Assembly (NCBI RefSeq): GCF_021129305.1
Contig: NZ_JAJOMB010000011.1
Location: 203,621 to 267,620 of the forward strand
Direction of reading: 5' to 3'
Length of the DNA: 64,000 bases
From: Kineosporia babensis
GTDB lineage: Bacteria; Actinomycetota; Actinomycetes; Actinomycetales; Kineosporiaceae
Shown here: piece by piece, positions 37,973-47,677 of the stretch
How positions within the stretch are numbered: position 1 is the stretch's first letter
Layout of the letters: the number at the start of each line of letters is the position of its first letter
Translations under genes and position numbers: made by a program
The notes under the pieces: model-generated
The model's database searches: none
Told to the model about the DNA's origin: nothing
Seen by the model: the letters and a program-made list of their open reading frames with translations, nothing else

Positions 37973-40351
37973 TCAGCTGGTGCGGCGCAGGTTCTCGTCG
38001 TCCGCGGCCTGCTGCGCGGTGATCGCCTCGGCGATCTGCGGCCAGGGCACCGGTCGTCCGTACAGCCAGCCCTGACCTCGGTCGGCGGCGACCGACCGGC
38101 ACAACCCGGCCTCTTCCTCGTCCTCGATGCCCTCCATCACCACCTGGATCCCCAGCCGGTGCGACATCCGGATCACCCCGTCGACGATCGCCAGGGTCTT
38201 GGTCTCGGTGCTCAGGCTGCGGGTGAGCGACTTGTCGATCTTCAGCACCTGCACCGGCAGCCGGCGCAGGTAGCCCAGGGCCGAGTAGCCGGTGCCGAAG
38301 TCGTCGATCGCCAGTTCCACGCCCAGGCTGCGCAGCTCGGCCAGCACGTTGATCGCCGGGTCGCCCTCGTCGACCAGGATCGCCTCGGTGATCTCGACGA
38401 TCACCTGCCGGGCGGGGATCTGCAGCCGGTTCAGGTGGTGGCGCATCAGCTCGACGAAACCGGGGGCGCGCAGCTGGATCGGTGAGGCGTTGACCGAGAC
38501 GCTCATCCCGGCCCGGAACACGCCGGCCTGGGCGGCCTCGGTGAGGGTCTCGCTGAGCAGCTGCTCGCCGAGCGCGACCACCATCCCGGTCTGCTCGGCC
38601 ACCGCGATGAACTCGTCCGGCGGGATCGGGCCGAGCTCCTCGTCGGTCCAGCGGGCCAGCGACTCGAAGCTGATCAGCCGGCCGTCGGCCAGACCGACGA
38701 TGGGCTGGCCAACGGTGTGCACCGCGCCGGCCGCGATGGCCAGGCGCAGCCGGTGCTCCAGCCGTAGCCGGCGCTCCCGCAGGGCCGCCACCGGGCCGCT
38801 GTAGATCTCCACCGAGTCGCGCCCGGCCGCCTTGGCCGCAGCCAGCGCGGCCGCCGACTCGGCCAGACCCTCGATCCGATTACCCTCCGGCGGCCGATCG
38901 CCGTGGACCAGACGGCCCACCCCGACGCTGGCCGACGTTCCCGACCCGGGTGCCTCTCGTTCCAGCGCGGTACCGACGGCCTTGCGCAGGCGCTCGCCCA
39001 GTACCCCGCCGTCGTTCAGGTCTCCGGGGGCCAGCGCGGCGAACTCGTCGGCGCCGATCCGGGCCACCATCACCTCGGCCGGGCTGATCTCGCGCAGCGC
39101 CCGGGCCGCGGCCACCAGCAGCCGGTCGCCCGCATCCTGCCCCAGCAGGTCGTTGATCTCCTTGAACCCGTCCAGGTCGAGGGTGAGCACGCACCAGGGC
39201 CGGTCGGCGTGCTGCAGCTCGTCGATCCGCTCGATCAGGGCCCGGCGGTTGGGCAGGCCGGTCAGCGCGTCCCGGAAGGCCTGGCTGCGCAGCCGTTCGG
39301 TGAGCCGCAGCCGCAGGTAGGCGCTGATCAGCTCGCGGGTCAGGACCAGCAGGCCGAGCAGGGCGAACAGCGCCAGGCTGCCCCGGGCCAGGGCGTCCAG
39401 GCCCTGCGGGCGGGCCAGGGCCACCGCCACGGTCACCGCCGCGAAGGTGAGCACCACGGTGACCTGGGCGGCAACCACCTCCTGGCGGTCGCGGGTGCCG
39501 TCGGAGTCGGCGGTGGGGTTGGACCGGCGGTAGCGCACCAGCCCGATCGCGATCAGCGGCCAGGCCAGTGACCACAGCGCCATCGCGGGCCAGGGCACCT
39601 GCCGGCCTTCCGGGCCGAAGGCCAGCAGCATCATGCTCAGGTCGGCCAGGATGTGGCAGATCAGGCCGGGGATCGCGGGCCACAGCCGGCATTCGATGTC
39701 GCGCAGGCAGACCAGCAGCACGATGCCGAGGATCGCGCTGTCGGCCAGGACGATCACCCCGTTGATGGTGACGTCGCCGGTCAGCGGATCGCCCGGATCG
39801 ACCAGCATGCTGCGCCAGCACAGCAGGGTGATCGCGCAGGCCAGCATCAGGGCGTCGAGGCCGAGGCGGATGCCGGGCCAGTCGCTGCTGGAGCTGCGCG
39901 GCCCGCGGATCAGCGCGATCACCCCGACCGGGGCGCCCAGGGCCGAGATCGCGTCGCCCGGGGCCGGATAACCGACCACGCCGTCGAGATGGTCCACCGC
40001 CAGCACCAGTTCGCCCGCGCCCCAGATCATCACGGTGATGCCCAGCAGCAGCCGGAACGCCTCGTACGGGTGGCCGGGGACCTTGCCGCTGCTCACCGCG
40101 GTCACCAGGGCGCCGGAGGCCAGCGCGCTGAGGCTGGTCATCCACAGCCCGTAACCGTCGGCCAGCGGGCCGGGAGCCAGACCGGCGAGCAGCATCGTGC
40201 TGAGGGCGCCGAGCACACCGAAGAGCAGCAGCAGGCTGAGGGCGGTGCGCAGCGCCGGTGACCGAGTGTGGTCCTCGGCGCCCGGGTGATCGGCCGAGCC
40301 CGGCTCACCCGATCGGCCCGCCGCCGGGGCGCCCACGGCCGCTTCCTGCAT
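37973..40351 (-). CDS. Multi-pass membrane GGDEF-EAL protein (c-di-GMP turnover)
   Basis: 792 residues. About eight to ten membrane helices (residues ~35-345) form an MHYT/MASE-like sensor, then a GGDEF domain (~355-515) and an EAL domain. The GGDEF motif reads GADEF (433-437), keeping Arg 431, so cyclase activity is doubtful but not excluded. The EAL motif reads ESL (in LISFESLARW), a tolerated variant. NASPIQ, EITEAIL, IDDFGTGYSALGYL, KIDKSL and EGIED are intact, so phosphodiesterase activity is likely. ATG 40351 is chosen; upstream frame runs into the promoter gap. Confidence 0.9.
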   Translation of the reverse strand: MQEAAVGAPAAGRSGEPGSADHPGAEDHTRSPALRTALSLLLLFGVLGALSTMLLAGLAPGPLADGYGLWMTSLSALASGALVTAVSSGKVPGHPYEAFRLLLGITVMIWGAGELVLAVDHLDGVVGYPAPGDAISALGAPVGVIALIRGPRSSSSDWPGIRLGLDALMLACAITLLCWRSMLVDPGDPLTGDVTINGVIVLADSAILGIVLLVCLRDIECRLWPAIPGLICHILADLSMMLLAFGPEGRQVPWPAMALWSLAWPLIAIGLVRYRRSNPTADSDGTRDRQEVVAAQVTVVLTFAAVTVAVALARPQGLDALARGSLALFALLGLLVLTRELISAYLRLRLTERLRSQAFRDALTGLPNRRALIERIDELQHADRPWCVLTLDLDGFKEINDLLGQDAGDRLLVAAARALREISPAEVMVARIGADEFAALAPGDLNDGGVLGERLRKAVGTALEREAPGSGTSASVGVGRLVHGDRPPEGNRIEGLAESAAALAAAKAAGRDSVEIYSGPVAALRERRLRLEHRLRLAIAAGAVHTVGQPIVGLADGRLISFESLARWTDEELGPIPPDEFIAVAEQTGMVVALGEQLLSETLTEAAQAGVFRAGMSVSVNASPIQLRAPGFVELMRHHLNRLQIPARQVIVEITEAILVDEGDPAINVLAELRSLGVELAIDDFGTGYSALGYLRRLPVQVLKIDKSLTRSLSTETKTLAIVDGVIRMSHRLGIQVVMEGIEDEEEAGLCRSVAADRGQGWLYGRPVPWPQIAEAITAQQAADDENLRRTS

Positions 40352-40459
40352 ACGCAACGTATCGGTGCGATCCACGGGCGGCCAAAGCGGGCGAGGCGAA
40401 TTCTCGATAACCCGAACTCTAGCTACTCCCGAGCACTCTGCGTGCCCGTTCGGGAGCAA

Positions 40460-42082
40460 TCAGGCAACGCTCACCTCGATCGAGTCCCAGCCGGTGGCGC
40501 CGTCCGGAGCGGGCGGGGCGACATCCTCGACCTGGACAGCTCCGTCACCGTCGGTAGCCCGGACCTGGATCCGGTGGGAACCGGCCGGGGCGTTCCAGGA
40601 CAGATACCACTGCCGCCAGGTGTCCACGCTCGCCTCGGCGCCGAGAGTGGCGCTCTGCCAGGGCCCCTCGTCGATCCGGACCTCCACGGCCTGGATGCCG
40701 CGGTGCTGGGCCCAGGCGATGCCGGCCACGGCGACCGTCCCGGCCGCCAGATCGGCGCCGTTCGCGGGCACGTCGATCCGGGAGGAAGTCTTCACCGGTC
40801 CGCGCTGCGACCAGCCGCGGGTGCTCCAGTAGGCCTCGGCCCGGTCGAAGCGGGTGACCTCGAGATCGACCACCCATTTCGTGGCCGAGACGTAGCCGTA
40901 GAGGCCGGGCACCACCATCCGGACCGGGAAACCGTGTTCCAGCGGCAGGGGCTGGCCGTTCATCCCGATCGCCAGCAGGCAGTCGCGGCCGTCGGTCAGC
41001 ACCTCCAGCGGGGTGGAGGCGGTCCAGCCGTCCGAACTCTTGGACAGCACCATGTCGGCCTCGGCGCTGATCCCGGCCCGCTGCAGCAGCGGCCCGAGGG
41101 GCAGGCCGAGCCAGCGCGCGGTGCCGGTGAGGTCGCCGCCCACCTCGTTGGACACGCACATCAGGGTCAGGTCACGTTCCACCAGGTCGGCGGCGATCAG
41201 TTCGGCCCAGGTCAGGGTGATCTCGCGGTCGACGAGGCCATGGATGCGCAGGGACCAGTCCTCGGCCCGGAGCAGGGGCACGCTCAGAGCCGTGTCGATC
41301 CGGTAGAAGTCGGCGTTCGGGGTGATGAACGGCTCCATGCCCTCCACCCCGACCTCCACGCCGGCGGGCAGATCGGGGGCTGCGTCGGCCGGGCTGGGCA
41401 GCTTGATCGCCGCGCGAGATTCCTGGGCGCCCCGCAGCCGGGCGCCGAGCCAGTTGCCGACCGCGCCGGTGATCACACCCACGGCCAGGACCGCGCCCAG
41501 GCCGAGCGCCGTGCGCCGCCCGGCCAGTTGCTGCCTGGCCGGGTCTGATTGCCTGGCCAAATCTGGCTGCTCGGCCAGGCCTGGTTGCTCGGCCGGCTCT
41601 GGGCGGGCGGTCGGCTCTGGGTGGGCGGCGGCGAATTCGCGGACCAGGCCGGCCAGCACCTGCAGGACGTACATCCCCGCGGCGGCGCCGACCAGGCTGG
41701 GCAGGGCGGCCAGGGCCGAGGCTTCGGGACGGGTGGCGGCAGCGAACGCGGCCAGTGCGCCGAGGGCCAGCACCAGCCAGGTACCGGCCCGGCCGGCTCT
41801 GGCTGGGCTACCGGCCCGGTCCTGGACCGCGAGCAGGCCGGCCAGGGCCGACAGGAGCGCGGCGATCAGGTAGGCCACGGTCAGCAGGGCAAGCTTGTCG
41901 TGGGTGCCGAAGGTGCTGATCGCGAAGCTCTTCAGCCCGGCCGGGACGTGGTCCACCACCACGTCTCCGAGCGCGATGATCGGCGCGGCCGACGGGGTGA
42001 CCAGCCCGGCGATCATCTCGGCCAGGCCCAGGGCGAAGATGCCGGAAACCAGGCCGGCCGCGGCGGCGAGAGGCTTCTTCAC
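40460..42082 (-). CDS. Membrane-anchored molybdopterin oxidoreductase, sulfite-oxidase family
   Basis: 540 residues, GTG start. About five membrane helices (residues ~8-30, 64-86, 100-118, 125-147, 192-216), with a Pro/Gln/Ala linker between helices four and five. The following soluble domain carries the molybdenum-cofactor fold: LTLMCVSNEVGGDL supplies Cys 309, the expected Mo ligand, then NGQPLPLEHGFPVRMV and WVVDLEVT. A C-terminal immunoglobulin-like dimerisation domain ends the protein. It lies in one operon with a NarL-type two-component system. Electron acceptor and substrate are unknown. Confidence 0.88.
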   Translation of the reverse strand: MKKPLAAAAGLVSGIFALGLAEMIAGLVTPSAAPIIALGDVVVDHVPAGLKSFAISTFGTHDKLALLTVAYLIAALLSALAGLLAVQDRAGSPARAGRAGTWLVLALGALAAFAAATRPEASALAALPSLVGAAAGMYVLQVLAGLVREFAAAHPEPTARPEPAEQPGLAEQPDLARQSDPARQQLAGRRTALGLGAVLAVGVITGAVGNWLGARLRGAQESRAAIKLPSPADAAPDLPAGVEVGVEGMEPFITPNADFYRIDTALSVPLLRAEDWSLRIHGLVDREITLTWAELIAADLVERDLTLMCVSNEVGGDLTGTARWLGLPLGPLLQRAGISAEADMVLSKSSDGWTASTPLEVLTDGRDCLLAIGMNGQPLPLEHGFPVRMVVPGLYGYVSATKWVVDLEVTRFDRAEAYWSTRGWSQRGPVKTSSRIDVPANGADLAAGTVAVAGIAWAQHRGIQAVEVRIDEGPWQSATLGAEASVDTWRQWYLSWNAPAGSHRIQVRATDGDGAVQVEDVAPPAPDGATGWDSIEVSVA

Positions 42083-42089
42083 TGCTGCA

Positions 42090-42758
42090 TCACCCAGCCT
42101 CCCCGGCCCGGACCAGACCGCTCTCGTAGGCCAGGACCACCGCCTGGGCCCGGTCACGCAGGTCCATCTTGCTCAGGATCCGGCCCACGTGCGTCTTCAC
42201 CGTCTGCTCGCCCAGCACCAGGTGGGCGGCGATCTCACCGTTGGACAGGCCGCCCGCGATCAGGGCCAGCACCTCGGTCTCGCGCGGGGTCAGGGCCCGA
42301 AGCCGTTCGGTCGCCCTGGTGTCCTTGGCCGGGCGCCGGGCGAACTCCTCGATCAGCCGCCGGGTGACCGTGGGCGCCAGCAGCCCCTCCCCCGAGGCGA
42401 CCACCCGCACCGCGGCGACCAGCTCGTCGGCCCGGGCGTCCTTCAGCAGGAAGCCGCTGGCCCCCGCCCGCAGCGCCTCGAAGACGTAGTCGTCCAGGTC
42501 GAAGGTGGTCAGGATGAGTACCCGGGGATGCCGGTCACCGGGCAGCGCCATGATCTGCCGGGTGGCGCCGATCCCGTCGAGATTGGGCATCCGGACGTCC
42601 ATCAGCACGATGTCGGGCAGCATCGTCCGGGTCACGTGCACGGCCTCCACCCCGTCCGAGGCCGCTCCCACCACCTCGAAGTCGGGCTGGGCGGCGAGCA
42701 GCGCCGAGAACCCCTCCCGGACCATCACCTGGTCGTCCACCACCACGATCCGCGTCAT
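42090..42758 (-). CDS. NarL/FixJ-family response regulator
   Basis: 222 residues. The receiver domain has Asp 54 (DIVLMDVRMP) as phosphorylation site, with DD at 8-9 and the conserved Lys in LLKDARAD. The C-terminal LuxR-type helix-turn-helix is LTPRETEVLALIAGGLSNGEI. The start overlaps the kinase stop by four bases, and the molybdopterin enzyme gene follows after seven bases. It may regulate its own operon. Confidence 0.93.
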   Translation of the reverse strand: MTRIVVVDDQVMVREGFSALLAAQPDFEVVGAASDGVEAVHVTRTMLPDIVLMDVRMPNLDGIGATRQIMALPGDRHPRVLILTTFDLDDYVFEALRAGASGFLLKDARADELVAAVRVVASGEGLLAPTVTRRLIEEFARRPAKDTRATERLRALTPRETEVLALIAGGLSNGEIAAHLVLGEQTVKTHVGRILSKMDLRDRAQAVVLAYESGLVRAGEAG

Positions 42759-44155
42759 GCCGTTCCTTCATCCCGCTTTCCGCCCGACCGGTTTCCGCCG
42801 GACCGCACACCGTCAGGAGCATCGCTGGGCAGGAACAACTGAACCAGAAATCCCTGTGCCACCGGCCCCACCTGCAGGCGCCCACCCACCGCGACCGCCC
42901 GTTCCCGCATCCCGATGATCCCGTGCCCGGTCTCCGGGGCCACCCCGACCTCAAGCCAGCCCAGACGATCGTCCGCCGATCTGGGCAACCCAGCCACGTG
43001 CGTCTCCGATTGACCAGGTAACCCGCTCAGAACCGCGAGATCCACGCCCCGTGCGTCCCCATGGCCCTCCAGTCGCACCGGCGCCCCCTGCGCATGCCGG
43101 GAGGCGTTGGCCAGCGCTTCCTGCATGATCCGGAAACCGGTGAGCGACCGCCCTTCCCGCAGCACCCCCAGGTCACCGGTGATCCGGACCTCGAGGTCGA
43201 CCCCGGCCCGGCGGGAGCTCTCGACCAGGTCGTCGAGCAGGTGCAGACCGGGCTGCGGGGCGTTCTCGGCCTGGGTGTTCTCCTGCCGCAGCACGCTCAG
43301 CAGACCCCGGGTCTCGGTGAGCGCGGAGCGGGCGGTCTCGGAGATCGACAGCAGTTCCTCACGCGCGGCATCGCCCAGCCCGGGCACCCGGTACTGCGCG
43401 GTCTCGGCCTGCACCACCACCAGGGACATGTGGTGGGCGACGATGTCGTGCAGGTCGCGGGCCAGCCGGGCGCGTTCCTCGAGCACCCTGCGCAGGGCCC
43501 GTTCGCTCTCGCTGACCTCGGTCTGCACCCGCAGTTCCTGCCGGGCCCGCACCAGCCGCCCGGTGAGCACGCCGAACAGGACGATGATGGCCAGCCCGAC
43601 CGCCCAGCCGTCGGCCTCGGCCCGTGGCAACCCCCACCAGAACAGCAGCACGGTCAGGAACCAGGCCCCGAGCGCCTCGGGCAGCGAGCGCCGGATGCCG
43701 GTGGCGAACAGCAGGGCGAACATGATCAGGCCCTGCACCACCAGCCAGGGCCAGGGGGCGTCGGCGGCGTCGGGCAGCACCACTCCCAGGACGAACGCCG
43801 TGGCCACGCTGAACATCAGGGCCTGGAGCGGGCGAGTGAGGACGAACAGCAGCGGGCCGGCCACCAGCAGGGCGACGAAGACGAACGGCGCGTAGCCGGT
43901 GACCCCGACGTCGTAGGTGGTCCCGGCGGTGCCGAAGGCGATCCAGAACATCGCGAAGGCGGCCAGCATGACCAGCAGCAGTAGCCAGCGCGGACCAGGA
44001 TTGCGGTGCTGCGGATCGAGCAGGTGCACGAACGGGTCGCTCGCCCCGACCAGCGCCCGGCGCACCCGGCCGGGCCGGCGCACCGGCCGGACGGCCTTGG
44101 CCGGCTTGGGTGGCTTGGGTGGGCGGTCCTTCTTCCGCCGCCGGATCGCAGTCAT
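42755..44155 (-). CDS. Two-component sensor histidine kinase (NarL partner class)
   Basis: 466 residues. A basic N terminus, six or so membrane helices (residues ~57-200), a HisKA_3 dimerisation helix with His 236 (LARDLHDIVAHH) and an ATPase domain. The N box is MQEALANASRHAQ and the G2 box ETGHGIIGMRERA. The usual D-x-G-x-G G1 box is absent between them, as in a subclass of actinobacterial kinases. It is the first gene of the kinase-regulator-molybdopterin operon. Confidence 0.92.
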   Translation of the reverse strand: MTAIRRRKKDRPPKPPKPAKAVRPVRRPGRVRRALVGASDPFVHLLDPQHRNPGPRWLLLLVMLAAFAMFWIAFGTAGTTYDVGVTGYAPFVFVALLVAGPLLFVLTRPLQALMFSVATAFVLGVVLPDAADAPWPWLVVQGLIMFALLFATGIRRSLPEALGAWFLTVLLFWWGLPRAEADGWAVGLAIIVLFGVLTGRLVRARQELRVQTEVSESERALRRVLEERARLARDLHDIVAHHMSLVVVQAETAQYRVPGLGDAAREELLSISETARSALTETRGLLSVLRQENTQAENAPQPGLHLLDDLVESSRRAGVDLEVRITGDLGVLREGRSLTGFRIMQEALANASRHAQGAPVRLEGHGDARGVDLAVLSGLPGQSETHVAGLPRSADDRLGWLEVGVAPETGHGIIGMRERAVAVGGRLQVGPVAQGFLVQLFLPSDAPDGVRSGGNRSGGKRDEGTA

Positions 44156-44232
44156 GACGCGACTTTAGAGGGCACCCGCAGGACCCGTCGTCACTCCTGA
44201 GAGTTACTCGGTGAGGGGCCGCATCACTCCTT

Positions 44233-44244
44233 GGTACCGGTACC
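44233..44244. promoter_or_regulatory. 12-bp palindrome GGTACCGGTACC in the divergent gap
   Basis: Perfect palindrome between the divergent kinase and phospholipase genes, 78 bases before the kinase start and 100 before the phospholipase. Candidate operator for the NarL-type regulator or another factor; no further evidence. Confidence 0.35.
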
Positions 44245-44343
44245 GATCTCGCTCCCGAGCATGACGATCTTGTCCCCGTTCGATTCCTACCTTGACCGCC
44301 TGCCGCGCCGCCGGAAAGTCCGTCGGCCCGGTCTGGGGGTACG

Positions 44344-44967
44344 GTGACCACGCGAGTTCTAGCGGTTTTCTCAGCTGTGATGGCGGTTTTCGCGCTCAGC
44401 GGCTGGGGCACGACAGTTCAGCCGTCGGGCCCGGAGAACCGGCCGGCGGCGGCCGGGGTGCGCGCCCTGAGCAGCGGGGAAGAGCTTCCTGCCGACCTGA
44501 CCGGCGCCCTCGGCTACGAACCGGCGCTGATCCGGCTGACTTCCGGCACCATCGCGCCGGTGGCGCCCGAGGGCGGCTGCTCCTCGCCGTTCGGCGGTAG
44601 CCCGTACCACTTCACCGACGCCTGCCGGCAGCACGATCTGGGCTATGACCTGCTGCGATACGCCGATTCCGAGGGGCAGCCGCTGGGGCCGTGGGCCCGC
44701 CGGGCGATCGATGCCCGGTTCGCCTCCGAACTCTTCGGCCAGTGCAGCGACCCGGGCTGCTGGGCGATGGCCTCGCTCTACGTCGGCGCGGTCGAATTCA
44801 ATTCCTGGCGGCAGGGTTACGGGGTTCCCGGGCTCGAGTCCCTGGTCCAGCTACTGGGCCCGGTACTGGCCGGAGTGCTGGTCGGCAGCGCCGTCTGGCT
44901 GCTGCTGAGCCGCCCTTGGAACAGCGCACGTGGGGCTCGACTCCTCGCCCTGGCTGGCGCACGATGA
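44344..44967 (+). CDS. Secreted prokaryotic phospholipase A2
   Basis: 207 residues, GTG start. An N-terminal signal segment (VLAVFSAVMAVFALSGW) is followed by the prokaryotic PLA2 core: a Cys-rich stretch, FTDACRQHDLGYDLLRY with the His-Asp catalytic pair, and a paired Cys region (FGQCSDPGCW). A C-terminal hydrophobic helix (LLGPVLAGVLVGSAVWLLL) is unusual for this family and would anchor it in the membrane. It overlaps the hydrolase gene as ATGA. It would release fatty acids from the sn-2 position of lipids outside the cell. Confidence 0.85.
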   Translation: MTTRVLAVFSAVMAVFALSGWGTTVQPSGPENRPAAAGVRALSSGEELPADLTGALGYEPALIRLTSGTIAPVAPEGGCSSPFGGSPYHFTDACRQHDLGYDLLRYADSEGQPLGPWARRAIDARFASELFGQCSDPGCWAMASLYVGAVEFNSWRQGYGVPGLESLVQLLGPVLAGVLVGSAVWLLLSRPWNSARGARLLALAGAR

Positions 44968-46235
44968 AGAGCACAATGATGGACGATTGTGGCGGGCCGG
45001 GCAGGAACGGCTGGGTTCGGGTGGACGGTCACCTGGGCCGACGGGGATGGCAGGCGGTCGGGGCGGCCGCGATGCTGGCCCTGGTGCTGCCGCCCCAACT
45101 GCTGCCGCATCCGCTGCACGTAGACATCCTGATCGGGGCTGCGGCCGCGCTCCTGGGTTACTTCATGGCCTCGGCCCTGCTGCGCGGTGTATCGGCGATG
45201 CACCTGCAACGGGTTCCGGGCCGCCGGGTCGCCCCGCTCCTGGCACTGGGCCTGCTGGCGGTGGCCGGCCTGCGCACCCGCGCCCGGGTACAGGGGCTGC
45301 GGCATGAAATGGGCATGCCGGGAAATGCTTTTGACGCTACCGAGCATGCTGCACGGGCGGTCACCGGCGCAGTGCTGGCGGCTTCGGCGGTCCTGCTGGC
45401 AATAGCGCTGCTACGACGGCTTTCCTGGCGGCATCTGGCTCTGGTGGCGGTGCTGCCGGTGGTGGCTGCTGCGCTGATCTCGGCCCGTTCCGGACCGGCC
45501 GACCCGAATCTGAAGGGGACCGAATTCCTGGACGGGGCGCGGGATGCCGCAGCAGTGTCGGAGGCGACCGGACGCTCGGCCGTAACACCGCACCGCATCT
45601 ACATCCCAGTGGGTACCGCACCGAGCCACACCGGTCGGGCTCAGGCCGCGGTCGCCGCCACCGAGTTGGCCGGCGGGCTGAATTCGGCTGCGGTACTGCT
45701 GATCATCCCCACCGGATCCGGCTGGGTGAACACCCGCACCGCCCGCATCGTGGAAGACCTGTACGACGGTGATCTGACCACGGTGGCCGTGCAGTACGGA
45801 ACCACTCCCAGCTGGCAGTCCTACCTGCGCGGCGGGGCCGGGGTGCACGAGAGCGCGGCCGAGCTGGTCCGGGCCATGCGGGCGCGGATCAATCAGCTTC
45901 CGCCGGCCCAGCGGCCGCAACTACTGGTCTACGGCGAGAGTCTCGGCGCCTGGGGACTGCTGCCGACGCTGGAGAGCAACGGTTCGGCGGTGGATGCCGC
46001 GCTGCTGACCGGGGTCCCGGGAGACCCTCGGATCAGCAGCGCGAACACCACCGTGCTGAACCATCCGGACGATCCGGTGCCGGGCTGGAAACCCTGGCTG
46101 GCACCGGCCGCGTTCCTGCGGGCCTCGGCCGACGCGATCGCCTCGGAGGCGGTGCCGATCGGTCACGGCCACCGCTACGGCGCCGAGACCACCGGAGCCT
46201 GGTGCGACCTGCTGGACCGGCCCGCGTGTGCCTAG
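44964..46235 (+). CDS. Membrane alpha/beta-hydrolase (Abhydrolase_9 type)
   Basis: 423 residues. Four membrane segments (WQAVGAAAMLALVL, VDILIGAAAALLGYF, APLLALGLLAVAG and the stretch near residue 145) precede the catalytic half. The nucleophile elbow is VYGESLGAWG (G-x-S-x-G); VLLIIPTGSGWVNTRTAR and HPDDPVPGW are also typical of PF10081. Coupled by ATGA to the phospholipase, so the two probably act on the same membrane lipid material. The stop overlaps the convergent rdgB by four bases. Confidence 0.85.
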   Translation: MKSTMMDDCGGPGRNGWVRVDGHLGRRGWQAVGAAAMLALVLPPQLLPHPLHVDILIGAAAALLGYFMASALLRGVSAMHLQRVPGRRVAPLLALGLLAVAGLRTRARVQGLRHEMGMPGNAFDATEHAARAVTGAVLAASAVLLAIALLRRLSWRHLALVAVLPVVAAALISARSGPADPNLKGTEFLDGARDAAAVSEATGRSAVTPHRIYIPVGTAPSHTGRAQAAVAATELAGGLNSAAVLLIIPTGSGWVNTRTARIVEDLYDGDLTTVAVQYGTTPSWQSYLRGGAGVHESAAELVRAMRARINQLPPAQRPQLLVYGESLGAWGLLPTLESNGSAVDAALLTGVPGDPRISSANTTVLNHPDDPVPGWKPWLAPAAFLRASADAIASEAVPIGHGHRYGAETTGAWCDLLDRPACA

Positions 46236-46840
46236 GGCCTGTCCTGGAAGAAAGTAGCCAGTTCGGCCGCCAGCAGCCGGAAAGCCTTGCCGCGGTGACT
46301 GATCGCGTTCTTCTCGGCAGCGGACAGCTCGGCGGCCGAGCGGGTCTCACCTTCCGGCCGCAGGATCGGGTCGTAGCCGAACCCGTTCGTGCCCCGCGGT
46401 TCTCGCAGCAGGGTGCCGGGCATCTTTCCGTACCAGACCTTTTCCGTGCCGTCCGGCAGGGCCAGGGCCGCCGCACAGACGAACTGGGCCTGCCGGTGCT
46501 CGTCCGGCACATCGCCGACCTGGGCCAGCAGCAGGTCCAGGTTGGCGCGGTCGTCCCCGTGCCGGCCGGCCCAGCGCGCGCTGAACACGCCGGGCGAGCC
46601 GCCGAGCACGTCCACGGCCAGGCCGGAGTCGTCGGCGACGGCCGGCAGCTGCGTGGCCCGGGCCACCGCGTGCGCCTTGAGCAGCGCGTTCTCGGCGAAC
46701 GTCACGCCGGTCTCGACCACGTCGGCCACGTCCGGGAAAGAGTCCATCCCGAGCAGTTCCACCTCGGAACCGGACGCGCCGAGGATCTGCCGGAGCTCGA
46801 CCACCTTGCCGGCGTTGTGGGTGGCCAGGACCAGCTTCAC
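46232..46840 (-). CDS. rdgB: Non-canonical purine NTP pyrophosphatase, RdgB/HAM1
   Basis: 202 residues. [18 protein letters not shown] at the start, then [32 protein letters not shown] and ISHRGKA are the family signatures. It hydrolyses ITP, dITP and XTP to monophosphates, keeping deaminated purines out of DNA and RNA. It overlaps the rph stop by four bases, the usual rph-rdgB pair. Confidence 0.96.
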   Translation of the reverse strand: MKLVLATHNAGKVVELRQILGASGSEVELLGMDSFPDVADVVETGVTFAENALLKAHAVARATQLPAVADDSGLAVDVLGGSPGVFSARWAGRHGDDRANLDLLLAQVGDVPDEHRQAQFVCAAALALPDGTEKVWYGKMPGTLLREPRGTNGFGYDPILRPEGETRSAAELSAAEKNAISHRGKAFRLLAAELATFFQDRP

Positions 46841-47586
46841 GCCAGCCCCAGAGCGCCGCGCTGGATCGCGGTGAGCTCGGCGCAGCCGGCCGCGCCGAGG
46901 TCGAGCAGCGCGTTCAGCTCGTCCCGGTCGAACGGGGTGCCCTCGGCCGTGCCCTGCACCTCGACGAAGCGGCCGTCGCCGGTGCAGACGATGTTCATGT
47001 CGGTGCCGGCGTTGACGTCCTCGTCGTAGCAGAGGTCGAGCACCGGCTTACCGCCCACGATGCCCACGCTGACCGCGGCCACCGAGTCGCGCAGCGGGGT
47101 GGCGTTGGCGGTGCGCAGCAGCTTCTTCGGGCGGGCGAACTCAATCGCGTCGGCCAGCGCCACGTAGGCGCCGGTGATCGCGGCGGTGCGGGTGCCGCCG
47201 TCGGCCTGCAGTACGTCGCAGTCCAGCACGATGGTGTTCTCGCCGAGCTCCTTGGTGTTCACCACCGCCCGCAGGCTGCGGCCGATCAGGCGGGAGATCT
47301 CGTGGGTGCGGCCGCCGATCTTGCCCTTGACCGATTCCCGGTCGCCGCGGGTGTTGGTGGCACGCGGGAGCATCGCGTACTCCGCCGTCACCCAGCCCTG
47401 CCCGCTGCCCTTGCGCCAGCGCGGCACCCCTTCGGTGAACGAGGCGGCGCACAGCACCCGGGTCTTGCCGAACTCCACCAGAACACTGCCCTCGGCGTGG
47501 TCCAGCCAGTTCCGGGTGATCGTGATCTCGCGCAGCTGCGCGCTGGTGCGGCCGTCGACGCGGACGTCGGTGGTGGTCGTTGACAT
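46837..47586 (-). CDS. rph: Ribonuclease PH
   Basis: 249 residues, near the usual 240. RPH signatures are [39 protein letters not shown], the phosphate-binding [18 protein letters not shown], and [16 protein letters not shown]. It trims tRNA 3' ends using phosphate. ATG 47586 is the natural start. The upstream MBL-fold gene is 91 bases away and may share the transcript. Confidence 0.96.
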   Translation of the reverse strand: MSTTTTDVRVDGRTSAQLREITITRNWLDHAEGSVLVEFGKTRVLCAASFTEGVPRWRKGSGQGWVTAEYAMLPRATNTRGDRESVKGKIGGRTHEISRLIGRSLRAVVNTKELGENTIVLDCDVLQADGGTRTAAITGAYVALADAIEFARPKKLLRTANATPLRDSVAAVSVGIVGGKPVLDLCYDEDVNAGTDMNIVCTGDGRFVEVQGTAEGTPFDRDELNALLDLGAAGCAELTAIQRGALGLA

Positions 47587-47677
47587 GGCCAGGAGCCTAC
47601 GGGCTACCCGGGCCGACCACCCCCGAAGGGGCGCCTGCCGCCGCGGCGACCACACCGTCCCTAGTTTGAAAGGAACC

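Noticed and set aside
44691..44963. Longer start for the alpha/beta-hydrolase reaching back into the phospholipase gene
   Set aside because: Overlaps the phospholipase in another frame; the ATG at 44964 gives a standard four-base overlap.
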